NCBI GenBank assembly: GCA_026003835.1 | Contig: BPHZ01000001.1 | Coordinates: 1,124,001 to 1,188,000 of the forward strand | Length of the DNA: 64,000 nt | Source: Herpetosiphonaceae bacterium | GTDB lineage: Bacteria > Chloroflexota > Chloroflexia > Chloroflexales > Herpetosiphonaceae | Direction of reading: 5' to 3' | Shown: positions 28,814 to 37,733 of the stretch, one piece after another | How positions within the stretch are numbered: the stretch's first letter is position 1 | Layout of the letters: each line of letters starts with the position of its first letter | The notes under the pieces: generated by a model | Database searches by the model: none | Told to the model about the DNA's origin: nothing | What the model saw: only the letters and a program-made list of their open reading frames with translations | Position numbers and translations under genes: made by a program

Positions 28814-29697
28814 TTCTCATTTAATCGCTTAACACGAGCCAACGATGCGATGTTACGGGACCGTAGTGAGACCGTGCTCCAGGACTGTGAGGCCCATCTG
28901 GTCTATGCTGGCAGGAACTATTTCCTTTTCCTGTAGAAGTTTTATGAGAGCCATCGCCAAACGATCATCCGTATTTTACCTCCTGCCCCTCTACTCGGCC
29001 AGTCAGGATCAGGACCTCCAAGATGCTATCTGCCAAGCGTGATTTCGGCAGGCTCAACCTATACAGGTTGAGGGTTGGTCAAGTCAGGTCTTTTAGCGGT
29101 GGCGGTTTCGGTTGTATTTCGCTCTTTCAAATCGGCATTTGAGTCTTTCGGTTGAGCCCCGCTTTTTACGACGTTGATTTCTATGGTTTTGTCGGGTTTT
29201 CTTTGGCAATGCTTCTGGTTCAAGAAATTCAGGCTTCTAAAATCAGTTCGTGTTTCTTCAGTTAGCGTTTTGGCTTGCAAAGATCTTGATTTGTCAAAGT
29301 TCGTTTCGCTGGTAAAGTTCGCCTTCGATCAAGCCAGCTCTCTGCAATGGGCGTCAGGATTTTCCGCAAGCACTCTGGCAGGTTGGGGTCAGGTCTTTTG
29401 AGCGAGTCGGCTGGTAAGGTTGTTGGGTTTTGCGGCAGGTCAAATTGGGGGTTGTCAAAGTATGGAGCTCGTTGTAAAATGTTGTCAAAAGGGTTGTGGC
29501 GCTGGCTCATAAGCAAGGAGTCTGACACAACCAGAAATAATATAGTGTGCAGCGGACAAGGCTTCGCTCTGAGGATACGGGGCGGCTTTGTCAGCAATGG
29601 TTCTGCTTGGCGAAGGAGTCTTCCTCATCCGCTCTATCGCTGACGCAATCCGTTGGATAGTTCTTTCTTCGCAGTGATACTCAACAGGAGTAGCAAT
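28814..29697. other. AT-richer stretch of unclear origin upstream of the HNH gene
   Basis: No gene could be assigned over about 880 nt. The minus strand is A-rich and carries two open frames (29262-29597 with PNLPECLRKILTPIAESW, and 29059-29280), neither with a good ribosome binding site nor a family I know. CTCAACCT (29053-29060) and AGGTTGAG (29065-29072) form a small hairpin. The 12-mer GTCAGGTCTTTT occurs at 29083 and 29388 in direct orientation. Both base composition and lack of coding pattern differ from the chromosome; this may be the remains of a mobile element. Confidence 0.35.
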
Positions 29698-30687
29698 ATG
29701 AGCGCTATATTTGCAGACGATCGAGCGTCAGAAAATTATGCTAAAGCTGTTTTTGAGCGTTTATACAGCAATAAAGCTATTCGTGTGGCTTGTGCTCGTT
29801 TGCTTGCGGATTCTATCGTTATGGCACATCGTGTCAGTCCTTCCTGCTGGACGATTACACTTTTTTCAAAACAAATAAGATTGAACGTTGGACCTGTCGA
29901 AGTTGTAGTTTTAAATCCAGACCATATTTTTTTGCCGATCGCGGATTCTGATAATAAACACCTTGACAAAGGCAAGTATCATGATTTTGTAACGGAATCC
30001 AAAGTATATTATCGGAGTGTCAAAATTAACCAGCGGATATGTCGTATTCCCCCAGAATCCATAGAGAAATTTTATCCATTAATTCATGAAAACCACAGCA
30101 AGTTAATTCAACTGGCAGCAAAGACGAGATCGATAACTAGCTGGAAATACAGTTTTTCACCTGGTGTAATTCTCTATTTGAATACGCTGCTCAAAAAAAC
30201 TCTGCCAGTGCCTGCGTATTTCTCAGATCAGGTTGATAGCGAGGAGCTAAATGTTCTCCAAGAGATTGAACAATTCCAAGATAGTTACCAGACTCTTCAG
30301 GAAACGACACGAGAAGCAGTTATACAAAGTCGAATAGGGCAGGGTCAATTCAGAACATCATTGATTGAGTATTGGAAGGGTTGTTCAGTCACTGGTTGTC
30401 AACAGATCGAGTTACTTCGCGCATCTCATATCAAACCCTGGCGCGATTCGTCAAACACAGAAAGGCTTGATGTGTACAATGGCTTATTACTTCTTCCAAA
30501 CTTGGATGCTTGTTTTGATTCAGGATTAATCAGCTTCGATGATAAGGGTAATATTCTTATATCAAGCAGATTAGATAAATCTACGTTACTACAATTGGGT
30601 ATAGATTCAAATTTGAAATTATCACGGGTAGATCCAAGGCACAGAGTTTATTTGCGGTATCATCGTGAAAAAAGGTTCCGCCCCTAA
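29698..30687 (+). CDS. HNH endonuclease, restriction-like
   Basis: A 329-residue protein. ATG 29698 has AGGAG 8 nt upstream; an earlier in-frame start lacks one. The last 120 residues form an HNH_2-type nuclease domain: GQGQFRTSLIEYWKGCSVTG (about 220-239), the metal and catalytic segment RASHIKPWRDS with the central His, and NGLLLLPNLDACFDSGLISF (about 265-284), which is a standard HNH C-terminal strand and helix. The first 200 residues have no recognised domain and could carry target recognition. No methyltransferase is adjacent, so this is not a classical restriction pair; HNH proteins of this kind occur in phage defence. The gene is clearly AT-richer than its chromosomal neighbours, suggesting transfer. 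Confidence 0.8.
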   Translation: MSAIFADDRASENYAKAVFERLYSNKAIRVACARLLADSIVMAHRVSPSCWTITLFSKQIRLNVGPVEVVVLNPDHIFLPIADSDNKHLDKGKYHDFVTESKVYYRSVKINQRICRIPPESIEKFYPLIHENHSKLIQLAAKTRSITSWKYSFSPGVILYLNTLLKKTLPVPAYFSDQVDSEELNVLQEIEQFQDSYQTLQETTREAVIQSRIGQGQFRTSLIEYWKGCSVTGCQQIELLRASHIKPWRDSSNTERLDVYNGLLLLPNLDACFDSGLISFDDKGNILISSRLDKSTLLQLGIDSNLKLSRVDPRHRVYLRYHREKRFRP

Positions 30688-30849
30688 TGACTTGAGTTTA
30701 GAGATGGTGAACAGAGCGCATTGAGATGCGCTGTGCAAAGATGAACCTTAACAAGGACTGTAGATACCAGAATCGTAACCGTTCAGGCCCCTGAATTAAC
30801 GTCGGCGGCGGCCCGCCTCACGTACGAAGGTCCACAACGCGGCCCTCCA

Positions 30850-31390
30850 GGCTTAGCAGCTCCCGACTGAACGCCCGCGCCTTTTCGTCGGGCACGTCCG
30901 GTCGCAGTGGTCGTAGTCGAAGCTCTGGCTATTGCTGCTGCGGTTGTCGACGATGCTGCTGCCGTTGCCCACCGCATCGTAGCTATAGCTGCGGTCGACG
31001 TGCAGGCCGGGGCTGCTGCTCGCGCCCACCTGCAACCTGGAGAGCCGCTGCATCGGGGTAGCGTAGCTCCAGTCCTGCACCAGCCCGTTGCCCAGGCTCC
31101 AGCGTGGTGTTGCTCGTCGCGCTGATAACACGCCCCCGCCGCCTGCTGCGGATAGCCCGCCTTTAGGCTTAAAGATACATGTCATGCAGTGAGGTGGTGC
31201 AGGGGGCGTGGGCGGGCGTCGCGAGCCACCCTTGAGCCGGCGGCTCTCGTCACGGAGCGTCTGGACTGCGGTCCGCAAGGCGCGGATTTCAGTTGCCTGC
31301 TGCTCAATGATGGAGAGCAAGCGTTGGATGATCTGCTATGCAGCAGGATCCTGAATGGTGCTGAGATCAAATCGTCAAATATTGAATTAG
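30850..31390 (-). pseudogene. Chimeric remnant: transposase N-terminus joined to RHS core
   Basis: Two unrelated pieces are joined on the minus strand. At 31186-31375 lies FDLSTIQDPAA, an amber codon, then QIIQRLLSIIEQQATEIRAL, the coiled-coil start of an IS66-like transposase with a stop in place of a sense codon and no ATG. At about 30895-31110 lies an RHS/YD-repeat piece (LVQDWSYATPMQRLSRLQVG, DRSYSYDAVGNGSSIVDN, SFDYDHCDR) that matches the RHS core of the module at 38.6-38.9 kb. It is not functional. Confidence 0.7.
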
Positions 31391-31508
31391 AAGCCTTTTA
31401 TCTGTAAACCATGACCGCAGTAATATCCGGATCCACCGTTGGCGGCAAATCCGGGCGTGCTATCCCAGATTGTTGAGAGGATATCTCAAATCTTCCACTG
31501 AGGCAATC
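31387..31508. other. Short spacer between remnants
   Basis: I see no gene or strong signal here; it separates the chimeric RHS/transposase remnant from the frameshifted small gene. Confidence 0.3.
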
Positions 31509-31743
31509 TCATTTTTGAAGCATACCGTAATGCTCAAGCGGGATGTAGTCATCAAGTGAAAAATAAAGGCATCTGTCAATTAACTCTAAGATATTTTCCG
31601 TAGTCACTTTTCTTATAGATATAAATGGAAATATTAAGCGCAGCAATTATTAGCGGGCCATATTTATCATCAACTCGATGACTTGGCTCTCGAAAAATCC
31701 GCTTTACAAGTTTGTTTTTGATTGGAGATGGCACTTCATACAT
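31509..31743 (-). pseudogene. Small AT-rich gene split by one frameshift
   Basis: ATG 31743, preceded by GGGGGAA, opens a 55-codon frame (MYEVPSPIKNKLVKRIF, HRVDDKYGPLIIAALNI) that stops at 31576. In the next frame the sequence continues as TTENILELIDRCLYF and SLDDYIPLEHYGMLQK to a stop at 31509. The join lies near the AAGAAAAG tract around 31610, so a single-base change would restore a protein of about 77 residues. Size, acidity and position in a toxin island suggest an immunity protein, but this is inference; no family was recognised. Confidence 0.5.
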
Positions 31744-31757
31744 AGTTTAGTTCCCCC

Positions 31758-32139
31758 TTATAGTCTAACTACTCTTAGCTGATTGAAAAGATGTGCTGGA
31801 TTTTCACTGATCAACCAGTGAGCCGCGCTGGTATCAAGGGCGCGTTTGAGCTCTGCTGGCGTCACGGTCTCTTCAAATGGGATCACAATACAGCCAAGGC
31901 GCCATAGGGCGATCAGGATCGCTGGAAAGTCAAGACGGTGACTGGTCGTAACCATAACGCGCCTTTCGGCAGTCATGCCTTCTGCCGTGCAAAGCTGCTC
32001 CCAGGCAGCGGCGCGCTTATGCAACTCCGTATAGGTAAAGCATTGGCCATCGCTATCAATCGCGATTCGATTTGGACATCGCTCAGCTGTCTGCGCAAAG
32101 CGGTGAGCCAGAGCTTGGCATAATGTTTTTTTCTTGCAT
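31758..32139 (-). pseudogene. Truncated AMP-binding (adenylation) domain, frameshifted
   Basis: ATG 32139 has GGGGGAG 5 nt upstream and reads MQEK into a run of seven A, after which it hits a stop. With six A the frame continues as TLCQALAHRFAQTAERCP, NRIAIDSDGQCFTYTELHKR and AAAWEQLCTAEGMTAE, the N-terminal motifs of AMP-forming synthetases and NRPS adenylation domains, then LDFPAILIALWRLGCIVIPF. It ends after about 125 residues (HLFNQLRVVRL), far short of the 500 residues of the family and without the ATP-binding core. It lies behind the broken ABC transporter genes in the same direction. Confidence 0.7.
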
Positions 32140-32322
32140 AGTTCTCCCCCTGCCCAGAGCTGGGCCTTTTACACCCCATCTATGCGGCCACAGCCCCAGG
32201 CTATCACACAGTAGCGCTCTTGGAAGTCCTATCCGCTGTGGTTACATCTTCAACTCGAAGCGCTGCTGTAGCGCCGTAGACTCAAGCGGAAGACAAACGA
32301 GGCCAGGATGAACCATATTACA

Positions 32323-33048
32323 TTACGCGAGGAGTCCGCCGAGCACCAGAATATAGACAGAGGCTTGCCGGGTGAGCATCTCTACAGGCACAGTTGTTAC
32401 AAATCCCACTGGTAGAACCCAGGTGAGGACCAACTTCAGCCACCCGGGGTAGATACCCACCGGATAGCGGCTGAGCTGGAAAAAGCTGATAAATGCCCCC
32501 AAGAGCGGGATCCCCTGGAACCAAAAGGTGGCGCTTGTCAGCAATAAGGATAGGCTATAGAGAATAATCATAGAAACCATCAGATTTAGCACAAAAGTAC
32601 CTATGGCGGCCTGTGTCAACTGTGCGCTCAATTGACGAATACCAGCTCCAAGAACAATCATACTCAGCAGAAGATCGATCATCGACCACAGCGACCATCT
32701 TTGAAAACTGACAAGAAATTGTGTTTGAACCGGTTTGAGTAGCGTATAGTCAAAGCGGCCAGTCCACACATCGCCGCTGATGCCGCCGATCGACTCCATG
32801 CTCGGCTCGATAACAATGCTGTAAAGGGCAGTCACAAGCAGATAAACACCCAGGCAATGTCAATGTCTGAGCGAAGCTCCAGCCACGGATCTCCTCAACG
32901 TGGCTAAAGAGGATCCTCAGCCCCACCAGGCCCGGTCCACAAGCCTCAAGATGGCATTGAGCAACTTAATTGAGAAGTTAACACGAAACGCCATCTCCTG
33001 CTGGATCGATGAGCGGATGAATAACCAGAGAAGTCGTAGATAATACAT
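32323..33048 (-). pseudogene. ABC-2-type permease 2, frameshifted
   Basis: ATG 33048 begins MYYLRLLWLFIRSSIQQEM and AFRVNFSIKLLNAILRL, the start of a DUF990-type ABC-2 permease. The frame then closes at 32917, and the rest of the same permease (FDYTLLKPVQTQFLVSFQRW, VLNLMVSMIILYSLSLLL, RYPVGIYPGWLKLVLTWVLP, VGFVTTVPVEMLTRQ) continues in another frame from 32835 to 32323. About 80 nt between the two carry the frameshift or small deletion. The gene follows permease 1 directly. Confidence 0.75.
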
Positions 33049-33050
33049 AT

Positions 33051-33844
33051 CTATCCCCCGACTGCCACATAGTGTTTGAGGCCCTTGTTCCAGACAAAGC
33101 GGTATAGAACCCCGATAATGGCTAGCCACGCGAGCTGGATAGCCAGGCCGGTCCATACTTCGCCGCGACTAAGGTTTCCAACCAGCACCTCAACGGGAAA
33201 GCTGAGGGCATAGCGGTAGGGCAGCACAACCGCTAATGTGTGGAGGGCTCCGGGCAACAGCGCAATCGGCGCAACCTGTCCGGCAAAGAGAAAGATCAGG
33301 ACTGTCATTGAGAGCCAGCAGCGCATCAGACCGCTGCGCCCACAGCGCCAGCAGCGCAAGTGTATAAGCCATCAGGAAGCGCAGTGCTTGTGTCAGCAAC
33401 AATGTTGGAAGGAACAATAGGATCGATTCGAGCGTAAACGACCATGCAGGCTGTAGTACCAGAGCGATGATCACCGTAAGACCGAGCACAAACGGCATAC
33501 AGACCGTCTTCATCGCCGATATCTCCGGCAATCGCCTCGTAGATCGGCGCCATCGGTCGCAACAACCAGGTGGCAAACCCTCCAGAGCGAATCACATCAC
33601 CAACCGTCCAGTTAGAGACAGGGTAGGTCAACTGGTTGACGATAATGAGCACCAGGTAATACTGAATAAATTCATGCCGCTCAAACCCGCCAATGGCGCG
33701 CTGCTCGGCCAGGGTGATCCAGACAAAGAGATAGACCAGCGAGGGAACCATCCAGCCAAAGGCCAGGGTCCAGAAGAAGCCGCGGCCGGCCATCCATCCA
33801 AACAGCGTGCGACGGATCAGTTCAAGTCCAGCCCGGAGGTTCAT
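33051..33844 (-). pseudogene. ABC-2-type permease 1, two frameshifts
   Basis: ATG 33844 overlaps the stop of the ATPase gene (ATGA). The permease starts MNLRAGLELIRRTLFGWM and FFWTLAFGWMVPSLVYLFVW and runs in frame to about 33500, then continues in a second frame (MKTVCMPFVLGLTVIIALVL, RFLMAYTLALLALWAQRSDA) and in a third (TVLIFLFAGQVAPIALLPG, LPYRYALSFPVEVLVGNL) to the stop at 33051. At least two frameshifts inactivate it. With permease 2 it would have formed the membrane part of an ABC-2 exporter. Confidence 0.75.
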
Positions 33845-34856
33845 GCACCCACCCCTTCGCGATACACCTGGTCGATGACGGCTTCAATCGGCGGATCTTC
33901 TACGCTGAGGTCGACCAGCGGGAGTTTGGCAATAAGCTGGGCCACAACCCCGGCTGCCTCGCTCTTATCAACGCGCAATGTAAAACGCTGTCCAGCGTGC
34001 TCGAATCAGCTCTACAGCGCTGCCGAAGCCAGGGATAAGCTGCGATAGCTCCTCCGCCACGCCTTCCTCAACAGCGAGCCGGACGAGTTTAAACGGCGCG
34101 ATCTTCGCAGCCAGTCCAGGAAGATCCCCGTCATAAAATAAGCGCCCTTTATCAATGAGGATGACGCGAGGACAGAGGGTTGTCACATCAGCCATATAAT
34201 GGCTAGTAATAATCATCGTGGCATCATTGCGCTTGTTGTAGTCGGCAAGAAACCGGCGCAGCCGCATCTGTATCGTTACATCGAGCCCAAGCGTTGGTTC
34301 ATCGAGGAAACAGACACGTGGTTCGTGCAGCAGTGCTGCAGCAAGCTCACACTTCATACGCTCGCCGAGCGAAAGGTTGCGAAGCAGTTTTGGAAGTAGA
34401 GGCTCGATCTCCAACATCTCGACAAGCTCGCGGAGGCTGCAGCGAAAAACGTTCCTCTGGCAGCCGATAGATCGCCGCAAGCACCCGAAACGAGTCATGA
34501 ACCGTATTCTCCCAATTGAGCTGCTGACGATTGCCCATCACAAGACTGATCTGCCGTAAGTACTCTCTCTGGCGCTGCCAGGGGATGAAACCCTCAACGC
34601 GCACCTCCCCGCTGGTGGGATAGAGTAAGCCTGCCAGCATCTTAAGGGTGGTAGTCTTACCCGCACCATTCGGACCGATAAAGCCAACAGTCTCACAGTT
34701 TCGATAGTGAAGCTTACATCATCTACCGCCAGGACCTCGCGGTACTTGCGACGTACAAGGCTGCGAAAGGTAGCCAGAAGCCCCTCATCCCGTACGGGAA
34801 CTCGGTAGCATTTGCAGAGATCACGAACCACAATAGAGGGGGCTTGCTCTCTTCAT
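33842..34856 (-). pseudogene. ABC exporter ATP-binding protein, at least four frameshifts
   Basis: ATG 34856 has GGAGG 10 nt upstream but is out of frame with the start of the protein (VRDLCKCYRVPVRDEG). The Walker A region, [12 protein letters not shown], the Q-loop region and the signature [19 protein letters not shown] with Walker B VCFLDEPTLGLD and the switch His in TSHYMADV are all recognisable but lie in several frames (34831-34690, 34690-34450, 34470-33980, 33967-33842). The C-terminus reads VEDPPIEAVIDQVYREGVGA and overlaps the permease 1 start. It is a DrrA/NatA-like ATPase of an ABC-2 exporter, now inactive. Confidence 0.75.
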
Positions 34857-34933
34857 CGCTGATCGACCTCCAATATTCAACCTTAGCTCACAATAAACAG
34901 CCTGGGTCGCGAGCACATCCACGAGCGTCAGTA

Positions 34934-34951
34934 CCACGTCCATGGACGTGG
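34934..34951. repeat. 18-bp perfect palindrome
   Basis: CCACGTCCATGGACGTGG is its own reverse complement. It lies between the start of the decayed ATPase gene and the IS5-type element and could be a dimeric regulator site. Confidence 0.4.
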
Positions 34952-34989
34952 ATCAATGGATTTAGCCCTGTATGCACAGCACATCTTAA

Positions 34990-35894
34990 GAGCCTGTTCA
35001 GAAACCCTTCGGTTTTATGGTACCATGATCGGGAGCGGAACGTGAAGAAGGTGTTGGGCTCCGCGAGGAGGAGCGCATGGAGACGGGGACCCGACGGCGC
35101 GCCTGTCCAACGGACATGACCGATGCGCAGTGGGCCTTGCTTGAACCCAAGCTCCAGCGCAATACCGGACCCAGACGGCCCACCACGGTCGATCTGCGAG
35201 CAATGGTCAATGCGCGCCTCTACATGAACCGGACGGGCTGCCTATGGCGCTCTTTCCCGCATGATTTTCCCGAGTGGACCACCGTACGCTACTACTTTGA
35301 CAAGTGGGGCTATGATGGCACACTTGAGCGGATCAATGACCAATTACGAGAGAAGATACGCCTTGATGGTGGGCGTGAGCCTGAGCCAAGCATGGTCATT
35401 TTGGATAGCCAACGTGTCAAGACGCCGGAAGCTGGCGGAGAACGCGGCTACGATGGGGGAAAAAAGCTCAAGGGCCGCAAGTGCCATCTCATCGTTGAGA
35501 CGCAGGGTTATGTGGTGCACGTGCGTTCCCACGCGGCGGATCTGAGTGAATGTGCAGGCGCCAAGCGCATGCTGTCAGATCTTGTCGACAAGCATCCACG
35601 CATCGAGCAAGCGCTGACGGATGCTGGCTCTCACGAACTCGATTTCGCGGCGTGGGTCAAGAAGCCCCTGGGCTGGACGGTCGAAATGGTCAAACATGCA
35701 CCAAATAGATCGGCTTTGTCGTCTTGCAGGGGCGGTGGATTGTCGAGCGCACCATTGCGTGGCTTTGCCGCAATCGCCGCTTGAGTAAAGACTATGAGCG
35801 GCGAACGGAATGTAGTGAGGCATGGATCTATCTCGCCTCTATCTACATTGGTATCAATCGGTTAACCGCGAAGACTTGATATCTGAACACGCTC
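34990..35894 (+). mobile_element. IS5-family insertion sequence with TTAA flanks
   Basis: Left end GAGCCTGTTCAGAA (34990-35003) and right end, read inverted, GAGCGTGTTCAGAT (35881-35894) form terminal inverted repeats with two differences. Both ends are flanked by TTAA (34986-34989 and 35895-35898), the expected target duplication. The 905-bp length fits an IS5-family element with one transposase gene. Confidence 0.85.
35077..35879 (+). pseudogene. IS5-family transposase, one frameshift near the end
   Basis: ATG 35077 has GGAGGAG 5 nt upstream. The protein has the family start (MTDAQWALLEPKLQ, NRTGCLWRSFPHDFPEWTTV), the first catalytic Asp in VILDSQRVKT, the second in LTDAGSHELDF, and the final Glu in [19 protein letters not shown]. 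The last part is in the +1 frame relative to the rest; the change lies near 35706-35716, and the second frame runs to TGA 35877. Unless the frameshift is suppressed by ribosomal slippage, the copy is inactive. Its C-terminus closely matches the remnant at 37255-37405. Confidence 0.85.
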
Positions 35895-36060
35895 TTAATC
35901 ACCAAGGTGCCCAGTCTGTCAGAACCCTTGGGCAGATCAGGGCCCAGGCTGCTACCCAACGAAAGTAGTAGCCTGGGTTGGTCTCCCAGCACGGGGGAGC
36001 AGCGTCGAGCGACGCTCTCCAGGCACGCTACAACCTCACTGCGCGCCAGGGATGGGCGGG

Positions 36061-36576
36061 CTAGGAGGCTGGCTCCTTCGGCCAGCGGGCAAAGCATGCG
36101 CCATCAGGAAGACACTCGATGTACCACTGGTCATGGCCAGGGACATCAGGCGGGACATAGAGAGTCCAGCTTTCATCCCAGATGGCGGTCGTCCCCTGAA
36201 TGGTGATCGCTTCCCCATCTTCGGTGGCCAGAGTCAGCGTCCCATCAGCGCCCAAGGTTGCCGTAGTGATGGTGGTCCCGATCAAGAGCATCAGCCTGTA
36301 GGCCAGCGCTGGCTCCTGCGGATCGATACGCCGGGCGCGGAGCGGGAGGGACGCCAGGAAGGTGTCCCATGCCTCGCGTTCGCCGATCCACCAAGTGGCT
36401 TTGGGATCCAATACCAATACACCAGGTCTCCCATCACGCTCCCTGAGCCTATTCCGTTCCAGGCGCACAGTGAAACCGGCGGCATAGGTAAACGCGGCTA
36501 CGACCATCTCTTCCATCAGAATATTGAGGAGAGTGTCTATTTGCCTATGATCCGCTGAGATTTGGAGCTCATTCAT
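36061..36576 (-). CDS. Probable immunity protein of RHS module 1
   Basis: A 171-residue soluble protein. Its ATG overlaps the TGA of the toxin remnant (ATGA), the usual coupling of toxin and immunity genes. The sequence is strand-rich (TYAAGFTVRLERNRLRERDG, TATLGADGTLTLATEDGEAI, QGTTAIWDESWTLYVPP) and resembles DUF6188-type immunity proteins found with polymorphic toxins. It is intact while the toxin in front of it is deleted, so it may be kept to protect against neighbours or may simply not have decayed yet. The family call is tentative. Confidence 0.55.
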   Translation of the reverse strand: MNELQISADHRQIDTLLNILMEEMVVAAFTYAAGFTVRLERNRLRERDGRPGVLVLDPKATWWIGEREAWDTFLASLPLRARRIDPQEPALAYRLMLLIGTTITTATLGADGTLTLATEDGEAITIQGTTAIWDESWTLYVPPDVPGHDQWYIECLPDGACFARWPKEPAS

Positions 36577-36988
36577 CGTCTTTGCCTCACATGACTTATA
36601 GGAATAGCAGTTCCCTCTCGAGGTACTAAAAAGTCAGGAGCTCTGCTACGACTTGTTGTACGTGCCACATCCGCGACATCATCGGCCTTGGTGAGTGCCC
36701 GAACCCTGGCTCCAAGACCTGCCGTACCAGGGAGTAATTGACATAATTATAACGATTGAGCTCCTGCGGGTTCTTGGGCGCATTTGGTTTGCCGTCTTGT
36801 GTTTCCCCCCCCTGCTTCCAGACCGCTTCTGCCGTCTCGTCACTGGACCAGAGCGTCAGCGCGCCCACCCCCGGCACAATACTATCCGCGCTCACGAAGC
36901 GCGCCAGCGCCGGGTCATCCATGCGCGCCTTGTAGGAGAGCAGCCCGCTGCCGTCCAGCCGCTGGCCGGTATGGTCAGTAATATCCAT
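36573..36988 (-). pseudogene. RHS module 1: core end fused to deleted toxin
   Basis: The RHS C-terminal core (HTGQRLDGSGLLSYKARMDD, PALARFVSADSIVPG, GKPNAPKNPQELNRYNYVN) is open to about 36745. There the DPTGH junction that normally starts the toxin is missing. In a different frame the sequence continues as ALTKADDVADVARTTSRSR and APDFLVPREGTAIPIS and ends in TGA 36575-36573, overlapping the immunity ATG. The linker and most of the toxin are deleted and the frame is broken, so no active toxin is made. Confidence 0.7.
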
Positions 36989-37082
36989 AATTTGCTGTAA
37001 GATGATTCTTGTTTCAAGAAAACCGACGAGAACCTGTCTTATTCAGTTAAAATCACCTGATAGAAACATCTCTGATTTTGTC

Positions 37083-37405
37083 ATGAGCATGGACCAACCT
37101 CCCTATTCAAGCTACCACTGATTGACGCCCAATCGGTGGTGATTGAACCGTTGATCCCAGTAAAAACGGGGAGCGGGAAAGGTCCAGGCCAACCGCGAAC
37201 CGTTGACATGCGTGAGATTCTGAACGCACTGCTGTCCGTGAATCGGACGGGCTGCCAGTGATGGATTGTCGAACGCACCATTGCGTGGCTTTGCCGCAAT
37301 CGCCGCTTGAGCAAAGACGACGAGCACCGAACCGAAACGAACGAATCCCGGGTGCAGCTGGCCGCCATCCATAGTATGCTGAAACAGATGTGCCCCGATG
37401 ATTAA
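37083..37405 (+). pseudogene. IS5-family transposase with internal deletion
   Basis: The plus strand holds the N-terminal part of an IS5 transposase (IDAQSVVIEPLIPVKTG, RTVDMREILNALLSVNRTGC) directly joined through a TGA to the C-terminal part ([34 protein letters not shown]). The catalytic centre is lost. The C-terminal part is nearly the same as in the element at 34990. Confidence 0.75.
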
Positions 37406-37482
37406 TATTCAAACGTGCTCTGAGAGATAGTAGGCGCGGCAGTATTACATGGAATTGCAATACTACCGCGCCCTTTACTACT

Positions 37483-37722
37483 TTAAACTTTTTCTAAATC
37501 ATCCTCCTTAAGAGTTAATATAGCTACGGTATACCCTTCTTCATCAACAAATTCAACGTCAAACCCTGGAGGAGAGCCCGGATATACCATAACTATAGTG
37601 CCCTGGGCCCCCATATTAAGACCTCCTGGTGGTATATGTTTGATTATTGCACCTGAGATCTTAAGAAGCTCTTCTAATGGTATATTCCTCTTCAGTTTTA
37701 CGACCTCATATTCTTTGAACAT
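37483..37722 (-). CDS. DUF4926-like immunity protein of RHS module 2
   Basis: A 79-residue protein with GGAGGG before its ATG, 11 nt after the toxin stop. It reads MFKEYEVVKLKRNIPLEE, GAQGTIVMVYPGSPPGFDVE and FVDEEGYTVAILTLKEDDL, the compact SH3-like pattern of DUF4926 (a KOW-like fold with GTIV, VEF and TLKEDDL). Proteins of this family are commonly found behind RHS toxins as immunity partners. The gene is intact and AT-rich relative to the chromosome. It should neutralise the DUF6883-like toxin encoded just before it. Confidence 0.7.
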   Translation of the reverse strand: MFKEYEVVKLKRNIPLEELLKISGAIIKHIPPGGLNMGAQGTIVMVYPGSPPGFDVEFVDEEGYTVAILTLKEDDLEKV

Positions 37723-37733
37723 ATAACCCTCCG

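Noticed and set aside
29262..29597. 111-codon minus-strand frame in the AT-rich stretch
   Set aside because: Weak start, no family and a skewed base composition; kept only as a remark in the region entry.
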